Assembly: GCF_026151205.1 (NCBI RefSeq)
Contig: NC_087079.1
Location: 18,036,945 to 18,100,944 of the forward strand
Source: Bolinopsis microptera
Lineage: Eukaryota > Ctenophora > Tentaculata > Lobata > Bolinopsidae
Length of the DNA: 64,000 nucleotides
Direction of reading: 5' to 3'
Shown: one piece after another, positions 36,322-49,770 of the stretch
Layout of the letters: every line of letters starts with the position of its first letter
Numbering within the stretch: the first letter of the stretch is position 1
Notes under the pieces: generated by a model
Database searches by the model: none
Told to the model about the DNA's origin: nothing
Seen by the model: the letters and a program-made list of their open reading frames with translations, nothing else
Position numbers and translations under genes: made by a program

Positions 36322-39300
36322 TGTCGTCATGGAGTAAACAAAATCAACTGCAGCATATTATTCAATTAATACTACTATTTAAGTTATGCTGTCATGGAGT
36401 AAACAAAAACAACTGCAGCATATTATTCAATTAATACTACTATTTAAGTTATGCTGTCATGGAGTAAACAAAAACAACTGCAGCATATTATTCAATTAAT
36501 ACTACTATTTAAGTTATGCTGTTATGGAGTAAACAAAAACAACTGCAGCATATTATTCAATTAATACTACTATTTAAGTTATGTCGTCATGGAGTAAACA
36601 AAAACAACTGCAGCATATTATTCAATTAATACTACTATTTAAGTTATGCTGTCATGGAGTAAACAAAAACAACTGCAGCATATTATTCAATTAATACTAC
36701 TATTTAAGTTATGCTGTCATGGAGTAAACAAAAACAACTGCAGCATATTATTCAATTAATACTACTATTTAAGTTATGTCGTCATGGAGTAAACAAAAAC
36801 AACTGCAGCATATTATTCAATTAATACTACTATTTAAGTTATGCTGTCATGGAGTAAACAAAAACAACTGCAGCATATTATTCAATTAATACTACTATTT
36901 AAGTTATGCTGTCATGGAGTAAACAAAAACAACTGCAGCATATTATTCAATTAATACTACTATTTAAGTTATGTCGTCATGGAGTAAACAAAAACAACTG
37001 CAGCATATTATTCAATTAATACTACTATTTAAGTTATGCTGTCATGGAGTAAACAAAAACAACTGCAGCATATTATTCAATTAATACTACTATTTAAGTT
37101 ATGCTGTCATGGAGTAAACAAAAACAACTGCAGCATATTATTCAATTAATACTACTATTTAAGTTATGCTGTCATGGAGTAAACAAAAACAACTGCAGCA
37201 TATTATTCAATTAATACTACTATTTAAGTTATGCTGTCATGGAGTAAACAAAAACAACTGCAGCATATTATTCAATTAATACTACTATTTAAGTTATGCT
37301 GTTATGGAGTAAACAAAAACAACTGCAGCATATTATTCAATTAATACTACTATTTAAGTTATGCTGTCATGGAGTAAACAAAAACAACTGCAGCATATTA
37401 TTCAATTAATACTACTATTTAAGTTATGCTGTCATGGAGTAAACAAAAACAACTGCAGCATGTTATTCAATTAATACTACTATTTAAGTTATGCTGTCAT
37501 GGAGTAAACAAAAACAACTGCAGCATATTATTCAATTAATACTACTATTTAAGTTATGTCGTCATGGAGTAAACAAAAACAACTGCAGCATATTATTCAA
37601 TTAATACTACTATTTAAGTTATGCTGTCATGGAGTAAACAAAAACAACTGCAGCATATTATTCAATTAATACTACTATTTAAGTTATGCTGTCATGGAGT
37701 AAACAAAAACAACTGCAGCATATTATTCAATTAATACTACTATTTAAGTTATGTCGTCATGGAGTAAACAAAAACAACTGCAGCATATTATTCAATTAAT
37801 ACTACTATTTAAGTTATGCTGTCATGGAGTAAACAAAAACAACTGCAGCATATTATTCAATTAATACTACTATTTAAGTTATGCTGTCATGGAGTAAACA
37901 AAAACAACTGCAGCATATTATTCAATTAATACTACTATTTAAGTTATGCTGTCATGGAGTAAACAAAAACAACTGCAGCATATTATTCAATTAATACTAC
38001 TATTTAAGTTATGCTGTCATGGAGTAAACAAAAACAACTGCAGCATATTATTCAATTAATACTACTATTTAAGTTATGCTGTTATGGAGTAAACAAAAAC
38101 AACTGCAGCATATTATTCAATTAATACTACTATTTAAGTTATGCTGTCATGGAGTAAACAAAAACAACTGCAGCATATTATTCAATTAATACTACTATTT
38201 AAGTTATGCTGTCATGGAGTAAACAAAAACAACTGCAGCATATTATTCAATTAATACTACTATTTAAGTTATGCTGTCATGGAGTAAACAAAAACAACTG
38301 CAGCATATTATTCAATTAATACTACTATTTAAGTTATGCTGTCATGGAGTAAACAAAAACAACTGCAGCATATTATTCAATTAATACTACTATTTAAGTT
38401 ATGCTGTCATGGAGTAAACAAAAACAACTGCAGCATATTATTCAATTAATACTACTATTTAAGTTATGCTGTCATGGAGTAAACAAAAACAACTGCAGCA
38501 TATTATTCAATTAATACTACTATTTAAGTTATGCTGTTATGGAGTAAACAAAAACAACTGCAGCATATTATTCAATTAATACTACTATTTAAGTTATGCT
38601 GTCATGGAGTAAACAAAAACAACTGCAGCATATTATTCAATTAATACTACTATTTAAGTTATGCTGTTATGGAGTAAACAAAAACAACTGCAGCATATTA
38701 TTCAATTAATACTACTATTTAAGTTATGCTGTTATGGAGTAAACAAAAACAACTGCAGCATATTATTCAATTAATACTACTATTTAAGTTATGCTGTTAT
38801 GGAGTAAACAAAAACAACTGCAGCATATTATTCAATTAATACTACTATTTAAGTTATGCTGTCATGGAGTAAACAAAAACAACTGCAGCATATTATTCAA
38901 TTAATACTACTATTTAAGTTATGCTGTCATGGAGTAAACAAAAACAACTGCAGCATATTATTCAATTAATACTACTATTTAAGTTATGCTGTTATGGAGT
39001 AAACAAAAACAACTGCAGCATATTATTCAATTAATACTACTATTTAAGTTATGCTGTCATGGAGTAAACAAAAACAACTGCAGCATATTATTCAATTAAT
39101 ACTACTATTTAAGTTATGCTGTTATGGAGTAAACAAAAACAACTGCAGCATATTATTCAATTAATACTACTATTTAAGTTATTCTGTCATGGAGTAAACA
39201 AAAACAACTGTAGCATATTATTCAATTAATACTACTATTTAAGTTATGCTGTCATGGAGTAAACAAAAACAACTGTAGCATATTATTCAATTAATACTAC

Positions 39301-41715
39301 TATTTAAGTTATGCTGTCATGGAGTAAACAAAAACAACTGCAGCATATTATTCAATTAATACTACTATTTAAGTTATGCTGTTATGGAGTAAACAAAAAC
39401 AACTGCAGCATATTATTCAATTAATACTACTATTTAAGTTATGCTGTCATGGAGTAAACAAAAACAACTGCAGCATATTATTCAATTAATACTACTATTT
39501 AAGTTATGCTGTCATGGAGTAAACAAAAACAACTGCAGCATATTATTCAATTAATACTACTATTTAAGTTATGCTGTCATGGAGTAAACAAAAACAACTG
39601 TAGCATATTATTCAATTAATACTACTATTTAAGTTATGCTGTCATGGAGTAAACAAAAACAACTGCAGCATATTATTCAATTAATACTACTATTTAAGTT
39701 ATGCTGTCATGGAGTAAACAAAAACAACTGCAGCATATTATTCAATTAATACTACTATTTAAGTTATGCTGTCATGGAGTAAACAAAAACAACTGCAGCA
39801 TATTATTCAATTAATACTACTATTTAAGTTATGCTGTCATGGAGTAAACAAAAACAACTGCAGCATATTATTCAATTAATAGTACTATTTAAGTTATGCT
39901 GTCATGGAGTAAACAAAAACAACTGCAGCATATTATTCAATTAATAGTACTATTTAAGTTATGCTGTCATGGAGTAAACAAAAACAACTGCAGCATATTA
40001 TTCAATTAATACTACTATTTAAGTTATGCTGTCATGGAGTAAACAAAAACAACTGTAGCATATTATTCAATTAATACTACTATTTAAGTTATGCTGTCAT
40101 GGAGTAAACAAAAACAACTGCAGCATATTATTCAATTAATACTACTATTTAAGTTATGCTGTCATGGAGTAAACAAAAACAACTGCAGCATATTATTCAA
40201 TTAATACTACTATTTAAGTTATGCTGTTATGGAGTAAACAAAAACAACTGCAGCATATTATTCAATTAATACTACTATTTAAGTTATGCTGTCATGGAGT
40301 AAACAAAAACAACTGCAGCATATTATTCAATTAATAGTACTATTTAAGTTATGCTGTCATGGAGTAAACAAAAACAACTGCAGCATATTATTCAATTAAT
40401 ACTACTATTTAAGTTATGCTGTCATGGAGTAAACAAAAACAACTGCAGCATGTTATTCAATTAATACTACTATTTAAGTTATGCTGTCATGGAGTAAACA
40501 AAAACAACTGCAGCATATTATTCAATTAATACTACTATTTAAGTTATGCTGTCATGGAGTAAACAAAAACAACTGTAGCATATTATTCAATTAATACTAC
40601 TATTTAAGTTATGCTGTCATGGAGTAAACAAAAACAACTGCAGCATATTATTCAATTAATACTACTATTTAAGTTATGCTGTCATGGAGTAAACAAAAAC
40701 AACTGCAGCATATTATTCAATTAATACTACTATTTAAGTTATGCTGTCATGGAGTAAACAAAAACAACTGCAGCATATTATTCAATTAATACTACTATTT
40801 AAGTTATGCTGTCATGGAGTAAACAAAAACAACTGCAGCATATTATTCAATTAATAGTACTATTTAAGTTATGCTGTCATGGAGTAAACAAAAACAACTG
40901 CAGCATATTATTCAATTAATACTACTATTTAAGTTATGCTGTCATGGAGTAAACAAAAACAACTGCAGCATGTTATTCAATTAATACTACTATTTAAGTT
41001 ATGCTGTCATGGAGTAAACAAAAACAACTGTAGCATATTATTCAATTAATACTACTATTTAAGTTATGCTGTCATGGAGTAAACAAAAACAACTGCAGCA
41101 TATTATTCAATTAATACTACTATTTAAGTTATGCTGTCATGGAGTAAACAAAAACAACTGCAGCATATTATTCAATTAATACTACTATTTAAGTTATGCT
41201 GTTATGGAGTAAACAAAAACAACTGCAGCATATTATTCAATTAATACTACTATTTAAGTTATGCTGTCATGGAGTAAACAAAAACAACTGCAGCATATTA
41301 TTCAATTAATACTACTATTTAAGTTATGCTGTCATGGAGTAAACAAAAACAACTGCAGCATATTATTCAATTAATAGTACTATTTAAGTTATGCTGTCAT
41401 GGAGTAAACAAAAACAACTGCAGCATATTATTCAATTAATAGTACTATTTAAGTTATGCTGTCATGGAGTAAACAAAAACAACTGCAGCATGTTATTCAA
41501 TTAATACTACTATTTAAGTTATGCTGTCATGGAGTAAACAAAAACAACTGCAGCATGTTATTCAATTAATACTACTATTTAAGTTATGCTGTTATGGAGT
41601 AAACAAAAACAACTGCAGCATGTTATTCAATTAATACTACTATTTAAGTTATGCTGTCATGGAGTAAACAAAAACAACTGCAGCAAGTTATTCAATTAAT
41701 ACTACTATTTAAGTT
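36322..41715 (+). repeat. 65-bp satellite array, about 83 copies, with 780-bp higher-order period
   Basis: The unit begins GTCATGGAGTAAACAAAAAC and continues AACTGCAGCATATTATTCAA and TTAATACTACTATTTAAGTT ATGCT. ATGCTG and CAGCAT in each unit can pair. Variant units recur in a pattern: GTTATGG units at 36521, 37301 and 38081 are exactly 780 bp (12 units) apart, and the TGTCGTCAT variant falls five and eight units before both 37301 and 38081. The second half instead mixes GTTAT, CAGCATGTT, TGTAGCAT and TAATAGTAC variants. It is the largest array in the window. Confidence 0.97.
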
Positions 41716-43025
41716 ATCCTATTATGCTGTTATGCTATTATGTTATTGAACTAGCTGTCTCAGTTATACAACCAACAACGAAACATAAAGTTAAATGTAT
41801 CAAAAATCATATAGAATTCAAAGAAAGGGCAAGTCGTGAGGTTGGAGAAGGAAAGGGTGAGCCGGAGAAATTAATTACTACCAATTAACTCAATTAATGT
41901 TATCATTAATGAAATTACTATTAATTATCATTTCAATCGCACTATGATTTAGTTGAATTCTAAAGCTGTTACCTTCTGTACTTGACAGTTAATTAACCGG
42001 CAGATTACATTGCGATAGTAATTAGAACTACAAGGCAACTATGGCAAGAGAGAGCGAACGTACTGACCACTCAAAATCCTACAGAGAAAAGCGACAGAAT
42101 CACACAAGTGCTATTCTACAGAACACACCCACATATTTAATATTTATACGGGTATATTGGTATAACAGGCATAGTAACAACTAAACTAGTAACTAAGTAA
42201 CTAGTAACTATAGTAACTAGTAACTAAGTAACTAGTAACTATAGTAACTAGTAACTAAGTAACTAGTAACTATAGTAACTAGTATAGAGCAGTATTAAGG
42301 TACTCAGTATTTAAACAACATGTCCACTGTGTGATATATTGGTGTTCACAGCAGCTGCACTAGGGGAGTGTGTAACATAAGTCAGTTATTACTTTGTAAT
42401 CTACCAGCCAGTGACATATTATACCGGAATCTAGAGCCAGTGACATATTATACCGGAATCTAGAGCCAGGATTGTTCAGGGATCTAGCAGAGATTCATCT
42501 TACAGTAAACATGAGTACAGCGTGTTAACAATATCAGCTCAACTAACACAGTCAGTTAACAAAGTAACAAGTCACAGTTAACAAGAACAATACTGATTAA
42601 CACAATGCCTGGTTTGAGGGGATTATCCCTATAAAGTTTACTATGTATAATGTATATAATACTATATTATTATCCCTATAAAGTTTACTATGTATAATGT
42701 ATATAATACTATATTATTATCCCTATAAAGTTTACTATGTATCCCTATAAAGTTTATTGTATTGTATAATATAATAATATATTAGTATCCCTATAAAGTT
42801 GACTGTATTGTATAATATAATACTATATTATTATCCCTATAAAGTTTACTATGTATAATGTGTAATATAGAACTATATTATTATCCCTATAAAGTTTACT
42901 ATACTGTATAATGTATATAATACTATGTTATTATCCCTATTATATAGTTTGCACCATATAAGGATATCAAGTAAAGTGCTAATTATCAAGTAGCTACTAT
43001 TAGCTGTTAAGCTGTGAGAATATAT
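41716..43025. other. Intergenic DNA with short tandem repeats
   Basis: Contains AAGTAACTAGTAACTATAGT-type repeats at about 42180-42285, a duplicated CCAGTGACATATTATACCGG at 42411-42470, and about six units around TTATCCCTATAAAGTTTACT at 42625-42945. No gene recognised. Confidence 0.7.
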
Positions 43026-43189
43026 GGGTGATTCTCATCAAAACCGACCCAAAAAACACGGGATTTGAAAGTTGATCATAGAACGAAAAAAATTACATTA
43101 TGATAAATCGGGTTAGTTCCTCTACTTAAATCTGTATAGGGGTCAGATATTGCCCCACCAATTAATGAGTAATTGGCAATTAAGTGTGT

Positions 43190-43445
43190 TACACCCGTAA
43201 CGATTTCTGTTACACCCGTAACGCATTACGGGTGTAACAAATTCTCAAATGTTACACCCGTAACGCATTACGGGTGTAACAAATGCTCAAATGTTACACC
43301 CGTAACACGTTACGGGTATAACAAATTCTCAAATGTTACACCCGTAACACGTTACGGGTATTACAAATTCTCAAATGTTACACCCGTAACATGTTACGGG
43401 TATTACAAATTCTCAAATGTTACACCTGTAACACGTTACAAACGG
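43190..43445 (+). repeat. Left subterminal palindromic minisatellite
   Basis: Five or six units of about 42 bp, each a near-perfect palindrome joining TTACACCCGTAACG to CGTTACGGGTGTAA, separated by CAAATTCTCAAAT. It mirrors the array near the right end of the TIR element. Confidence 0.92.
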
Positions 43446-43587
43446 ATTGTTTGTATACTTTATTACTTTATTGATGTACATTATTCACCCATTCATCATC
43501 TTTTATAAATTTCACCTGTACAAAGTAAAACGATTAGAGTTTAAGCTACATAATGTAAATTTACGAAAGTGTAGGGGGGGGGGATCA

Positions 43588-43676
43588 TGTTATTTTTTGT
43601 CCGTTTTTATCCGTTAATTTTTGTCCGTTTTCAGAAAATAGGGTACCGAACGGACAAAAACGGACAAAAATTGTAA
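43588..43676. repeat. Inverted repeat of TTTTTGTCCG motifs
   Basis: TTTTTGTCCGTTTTTATCCG and a second TTTTTGTCCG face CGGACAAAAACGGACAAAAA, forming an imperfect hairpin inside the TIR element. Confidence 0.8.
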
Positions 43677-44024
43677 CTTTTGATTTAAATTTTCTCCACA
43701 ATTTGTAACAGGCTATCTGCAGAAATGGGTAGCCCGGTTAATGACCATGGTCCTTTCTCAAACTTTTAATCCTTTATTAGGCACAAAGAATAGTCTACAC
43801 ATTATTTAATAGCATAAAAAGGGATGAAAATCAATTCATTTATGAAAAATATCATGTAACAACTTTTCCATATTACTGGAGAGTAAAACTTTGTTAAACA
43901 CAAAAATTCTTGAGCACATTTCGAGTCAGACTCAAATGCGTTTAAAAGCATTTTAGTATATAACAATAAATTATGTAAACAATAACACCAACAATAATAA
44001 TAAATTGAACAAATTATTGAGAGA

Positions 44025-45785
44025 TGAAAGAGAGGAAGAGGAGGAGGGGGACTGAGGAGGGGACTGAGGAGGAAGAGGAGGGGGGCTGAGGAGGAGTAAG
44101 ACTGAGGAGGAGAACTGAGAAGGAGGAATGAATAGGAGGAGGAGGAGGAGAAGAAGGACTCAAGAGGAGGAGGAGGACTGAGGAGGAGAAGGAGGACAGA
44201 TGAGGAGGACTGGGGGAGGACTGAGGAGGAAGACAACTGAGGAGAAGGAAGAGGAAGACTGAAGAGGACTGAGGAGGAGGAGGACTGAGGAGAAGGAGGA
44301 GGACTGAGGAGAAGGGGGATTAGGAGGAGGAGGAGGAGGACTTAGAAGGAGGAGGACTGAGGAGAAGGAGGAGGACTGAGGAGAAAGGGAGAGAGGAGGA
44401 GGAGGAGGAGAGAGGAGGAGGGTGACAGGGGAGAGGACTGAGGAGGAGGAAGAGGAGAAGGACTGAGGAGGAGAAGCAGGAGGACTGAGGAGGAGGACGA
44501 CCCAGGAGGACGAGAACTGAGAAGAAGGAGGATGAGGACTGAGGACGAGGAGGAGGACTTGGGAGGAGGAGGACTGATGAGGAGGACTGAAGACGAGGAG
44601 GAGTAGGAGGAGGACTGAGGAGGGAGGACTTAGGAGGAAGAGGAGGACTGAGGAGGAGGAGGATTGAGGAGTAGGAGGAGAAAGAGGACTGAGGAGGATC
44701 AAAAGGACCCAGGAGGAGGACCCAGGAGGAGGAGGAGGAGGAGGACTGAGGAGAACTGAGAAGAAGGAGGACTGAATAGGAGGAGGAGGAGGGGACTGGG
44801 GGAGGGCTGAGGAGGAGGAGGACTGAGGAGGAGGAGGACTAAGGAGAAGGATGAGGAGGAGGACTGAGGAGGAGGAAGACCCAGGAGGAGGACCCAGGAA
44901 AATGCCCCATGAGGAGGAGGAGGAGGACTGGGGAGGAGGAGGACTGATGAGGACTTTTGAGGACTGATGAGGAGGACTGAAGCTGAGGACAAGGAGGAGG
45001 AGGAGGAGGACTGAGGACTGAGGACTGAGGAGGAGGACTGATGAGGAGAAGGAGGTGTATGAGGAGGATGAGGAGGAATAATGAGAAGGAGGATGAGGAG
45101 AAGGAGGACTGAGGAGGAGGACTGGTGAAGAGGACTGATGAGGAGGAGGAGGAGGACTGATGAGGATCAGGAGGACCCAGGAGGAGGACCCAGGAGGAGG
45201 AGGAAGAGGAGGAGGACTGAGGAGGAGGACTGAGCAGAACTGAGGAGAAGGAGGAGAAGTACTGCATAGGAGGAGGGGGACTGGGGGAGGAGGAGGACTG
45301 AGAAGGAGGAGGACTGAGGATAACTGCTCGGAGTAGGAGTAGGAGGAGGACTGAGGAGGGGAGGACTTAGGAGGAAGAGGATGACTGAAGAGGAAGAGGA
45401 GGAGGATAAAGAGGAGGACTGAGGAGGAGGACTGAGAGGTAGGAGGAGGAGGAGGAGGAGGAGAAGAACTCAGTAGGAGGAGGATGAGAAGGAGGAGAAC
45501 TGAGGAGGAGGAGGACTAAGAAGAAGGATGAGGAGGAGGACTGAGGAGGAGGAGAAGGACTGAGGAGGAGGAGGACTGAGAAGGAGGAGGACTGAGGAGA
45601 ACTGAGGAGAATGAGAAGTACTGAATAGGAGGAGGGGGACTGGGGGAGGACTGAGGAGGAAGAGGACTGAGGAGGACGACTAAGGAGAAGGATGAGGAAT
45701 AGGACTGAGGAGGAGGAGGACTGAGGAGGAAAAGGAGGAGGATGAAGAGGAGGACTGAGGAGGAGGACTCAGGAGAATAGCTGAA
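44025..45785 (+). repeat. 1.75-kb polypurine (GGA/CTGAGGAGGAGG) tract
   Basis: Imperfect repeats of AGGAGGAGGACTGAGGAGGA with very few pyrimidines on the + strand. It yields Ser/Pro/Leu-rich minus-strand ORFs that drift between frames and are not credible genes. Such mirror-like homopurine sequence can adopt triplex or G-rich structures; this is inference. Confidence 0.93.
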
Positions 45786-45964
45786 CTAGAATAACACTGC
45801 TTCCTTGTGTCAAATTCAATCATGAAGAATTCAATCACATACCTATCTAGGAAGATATTTACTCTTCCAGACACTACTGCAGTACATCGTACTTACATTA
45901 AATTACACACCTACTAGTATTGGTACCATTTTGATACCAACTGTACGGGTGTTACATTAATTAC

Positions 45965-46145
45965 AAATTCGTTGCACCAACAACGTGTTACAGGTGTAAC
46001 ATTTGAGAAATTGTTACGCCCGTAACGTGTTACGGGTGTAATATTTGAGAATTTGTTACACCCGTAACGTGTTACGGGTGTAACATTTGAGAATTTGTTA
46101 CGCCCGTAACGTGTTACGGGTTCGTTACGGGTTTGTTACGGGCGT
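45965..46145 (+). repeat. Right subterminal palindromic minisatellite
   Basis: About four units of the same palindromic family as 43190-43445, here separated by ATTTGAGAAT, the inverse of the left spacer. This supports a symmetric element. Confidence 0.9.
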
Positions 46146-46539
46146 GACGCCCCAGATCTTTATCAGCCTAAATTTTCCTTATCTACTAAGATAAAGATTC
46201 CAAACTTGTTAGAAGTACTACCTGTCCTATAAATAAGCCTTTCAGAAAGTTTTGTGAAAAAATATTGATCATAAGATGAGTTATAGTGTCTGAAAGGCCT
46301 GTGTTACGGGTGGAACATTATCTGACACCTCCCGTTTTTGGCCTTTTTTAGCAGTATTAACTTAATTTTATATTTCTAAGTTATATTTTAGTTATATATT
46401 TTGATGACCTGTTATTCTACGCCCAATTCTCTACATGATTGTACAAAAATTAATCAAATCGTTAAAAAAATGATTATATGACAATAGGTTGAGTGTGTAG
46501 AGTAATTTTGGGTCGGTTTTGATGAGAATCACCCATATA

Positions 46540-48525
46540 ATATTATATATTATATTATATATATTTAATGTTATGACATACAAGGTGACACCTGCATAGT
46601 TTCTAATTCCTCTGAGAATTGAGTACGTCGAGTAGTTTGTAGCGTTACAGATAACGAGAAGCTTAGTGATGAGTAATTACAAATTACTTGGAGCAACATT
46701 CCTATTAAATACGGGAGAACTTCCAATTCTAGTTGATGGTTTTAACAATACTCAAGATACTAGCTAAAAACAATATTACAAATTATTACTAACTAAATAC
46801 ACGTCATTTAAACGCATACAACATTAACGATATACAAGCAAGGAGCAAGTAAGTAAGTAAGTTAGTGAGAGTAGGAGTTGGGTTGCTTGCGGAGCAAGAG
46901 TAAGACCAAGCTTGTTACAAATAGCTCCAGGAAGGCGCCAAATTCCACGCTGCCATACGAACCAGTCAACAAGTTTCACAAAACCACCCAACCAACCAGA
47001 CAGAAAGTGTGAAGTCACGAGGTGTGACGTCATATCACGTGGTGTGACGTCATAACCAATTGGAAGGCTGCCAGCAAGTCAAGTGGTTTAGAAGGATGTT
47101 ACCGAGTTAGTAGTTAGTTTTCCGTGTAGCATGCACCTTCTTACACCTTGGTTACTCAAAGACGGAACCTTGTATTAAATTTTAACTGCTCAAGGAGGGA
47201 CAATTAACAAATACTGGTAATCACGATGAGGATGTGATTAACTTGCATCCTTTATTATAAAGGATATATAATAATAGCTAACCCAAAATTAGCTGCATTC
47301 TGTTAACACAACCGTCTATTAATGAAACCCCCCTAATTTTGTATTAATTATCGATAACTTATTACTTATTATTGATAACTTATTATTGATAACTTATTAT
47401 TGATAACTTATTATTGATAACTTATTATTGATAACTTATCATTGCTAACTTATTATTGATAACGTATTACTAATTATTGATAACGTATTACTAATTATTG
47501 ATAACTTATTACTAATTATTGATAACTAATTACTAATTATTGATAACTTACAGCCAGAGCAGCGTGAGAAGTTGGTTTCCATTCTGTTACATCGTCCTGG
47601 CAGAAATAACATGTTATATTTTGTTATATCATGAAAACAGATGACGTGATGACGTAAATCATTAATGTCTAGTTGAATTAATTTATAATGTATATTAGTG
47701 GATGGTTGTATTATAGGAGGCTAAAGGGCCAATATATTTATCAGGATCCTAGCATAAGGGGTCCGGTGGGTGCTCTTTTGGAAAACAGATGAGCAACTGT
47801 GTCCATCATAAAACAGATCATGTTAAAATGAGATACAATTGGATTCTATAAAAGTATTATAAACACTTATAATTCATTTAGGGTAAGGGAATTTAGGGCG
47901 AACAAAGAAATTATAAATTATTTCATAAATTCAGCTAAAATAGCAATCAAGATAATATTATGGTATTTAGATCGGTTTAACTTTCATTCATACAATTAGA
48001 CTTTTACAACTCAAATATTAACATATAATAGTACCCAATTGGGTGTATAAAGCATTATATTGGCTAGCAGGAACCAGTCTAACCCTATAAAAGTGGGGTC
48101 AAGAGATCACAACAATATTTATTCGTTTACTGATTTTAACACCTCTTGGGGTCCAAATTTCAGGACCTAAAGTTCTTATTCCTTGGTCAATTTTTTCCCT
48201 ATTGTTGCCGAAGGCAAAAAGATGGTAGGGAATAAGTTATCGGGTTTGGATATAATATGAGGTGGCCCGACAGCGCTACGCTGACGACAAAAGTCTGCTC
48301 CTTCGCAATATAAACCACTCCCCTATAAGTATGGAGTCTATTTTGCGCTTGCGACGCCAGTTATGTGTTAATTAATTATACGCATAGCAACCAGTTTTTG
48401 GCGCTTGACGACTGTTACACAGGTTTCCATTGGGTTACAATTCACTCTTATTCATTAATATAGCATATTAGTCATCTGAGCGGATCAATCATCAATGTAA
48501 GTGTTATTTTGGTGAAACAAGCTTA
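46540..48525. other. Intergenic DNA
   Basis: No gene recognised. Holds a tandem repeat of ACTTATTATTGATA units at about 47350-47550 and a duplicated TCACGTGGTGTGACGTCATA-like motif near 47017-47055. Confidence 0.5.
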
Positions 48526-48544
48526 ATAACTGAGACACACCAAA

Positions 48545-49055
48545 CTGACACTCGGCCACAAGCACGCCAATATCATCAAAAACCTCAACACCACACTCAT
48601 CAACAACAGACAAGACTACAGAACTGCAGTTCACCTCATCACGGGACACTGCGGCTTAAACAAACACCTTCACACCATTAGCAAATCAAACACCAGCGCT
48701 TGTCCTATGTGCAGTGACGGAGAGGAAACTGTCTCACACTTCCTTGGACAGTGTCCGGCTATTGCCCAAATTAGAGGTCAATATTTCCAGGACTACTACC
48801 TCTCTGTTAATGACATATTCGACAACCACCACGATTGTCAATTTTGCAAACCGCACCAAACGCTTCATTGTGCCGGAAGAGCTGGATCAGACCGGGGTGA
48901 CTTACACCATCCTCCACCAGTCACTCTGATTTCACCAGCAACCTTCCCCAGGGTTGCCACACCCCAGAGGTAGGCAGAGCATCTCAATGCTATCCTCTCG
49001 TGGGCTTTTTTGGCCCAGCCTCTCTTTAAAAAAATTTTTTTTAAAAGAAAAAAAA
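48545..49055 (+). mobile_element. 5'-truncated non-LTR retrotransposon (LINE) 3' end
   Basis: A conceptual translation from about 48553 reads GHKHANIIKNLNTTLINN, then HLITGHCGLNKHLHTI, then CPMCSDGEETVSHFLGQCPA. This is the usual C-terminal end of Jockey/I-type LINE ORF2, with the Cys-His pattern C..C....E...H.....C. A frameshift near 48840 moves the last 30 or so codons (FANRTKRFIVPEELDQTGVT) to another frame, which ends with a stop at 48929. A short 3' UTR and an A-rich tail (49026-49058) follow. Most of the element is missing, so it is a dead copy. Confidence 0.8.
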
Positions 49056-49455
49056 AGCTTAATAAATTACAGAGTGATAAAATTCAGCAAGTCGAAACAA
49101 ATTAAATTATGATATCAGCTGATAAACTCGTGGCTGATTATTTAACATTTGATCGACACTGAATGGTAAAAAGCGAATACATAGTTAAGAACAGATGTTA
49201 CTTTACATTTACATTCAAGAAGCAACTAAGATCAAGATTGCGGCATGCTTTTAAAGAATCCTATTTCAAAGAATTTTTCAAGTTCTGCACCCCTAATATA
49301 ATATAAACGATTATTATGTGCGCCAAACACCACTCTGGAATACAATAAAGTAAAAAAATTACATTGTAGGGAAATTTGATCATGAGTGGTGTAACCGTGT
49401 CAAAATTCTTGTTAATTTCTTCATACTGGTCAAAAGGCCATTAAAGCATTCGACC

Positions 49456-49560
49456 CAGTGGCGTAACGTTGCCTGTTGGCCCAACCCTCACCCCCCCCCC
49501 CCCCCCCTGCCGAAAATGCGCCCCCCTGTTGGCGCCCCCTTCCCTTTTGGTGCCCCTCCC
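49456..49560 (+). mobile_element. hAT-like terminal remnant
   Basis: CAGTGGCGTAACGTTGCC followed by C-rich GCCCC sequence resembles a common terminus of hAT-type transposons (CAGTGGCGTA). I did not find the partner end, so this is a weak call. Confidence 0.35.
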
Positions 49561-49770
49561 TAAAATTGAACAAATTAGGTGATTTAAGAGGATATTCCGG
49601 TAAAGTCTCTAAACAAGTGTGTTTCTAGAGCAAAACGTGCAGTTTTGCTAGTACCTCAGTTAAGTTTTTCAAAATTTTCCCACATTCAAACGACGATTTT
49701 GCGCCCCCTAAGATGGCGACTTTTCGCGGAAAGTCGTGTTAAAGTTGATGAAATGGTGTCGCAACAGATA

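Larger units (their letters stand above)
43026..46534. mobile_element. 3.5-kb TIR element with subterminal palindromic repeats and polypurine core
   Basis: The ends are inverted copies: GGGTGATTCTCATCAAAACC GACCCAAAA at 43026-43054 and its reverse complement at 46506-46534, about 29 bp. Flanks are ATAT on both sides, compatible with an ATAT duplication or with TA if the inverted repeat is one base longer. Just inside each end is an array of a palindromic unit built on GTTACACCCGTAACG and its inverse CGTTACGGGTGTAAC (43190-43440 and 45965-46140). The core is a G/A-rich tract. No transposase ORF is visible, so it is non-autonomous. Confidence 0.82.

Noticed and set aside
36128..36337. 69-codon + strand ORF and an overlapping minus-strand ORF just before the satellite
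   Set aside because: No recognisable protein, no splice context, and the end runs into the 65-bp repeat.
43802..45874. Ser/Pro/Leu-rich minus-strand ORFs
   Set aside because: Shadows of the polypurine tract; they break and restart in different frames.
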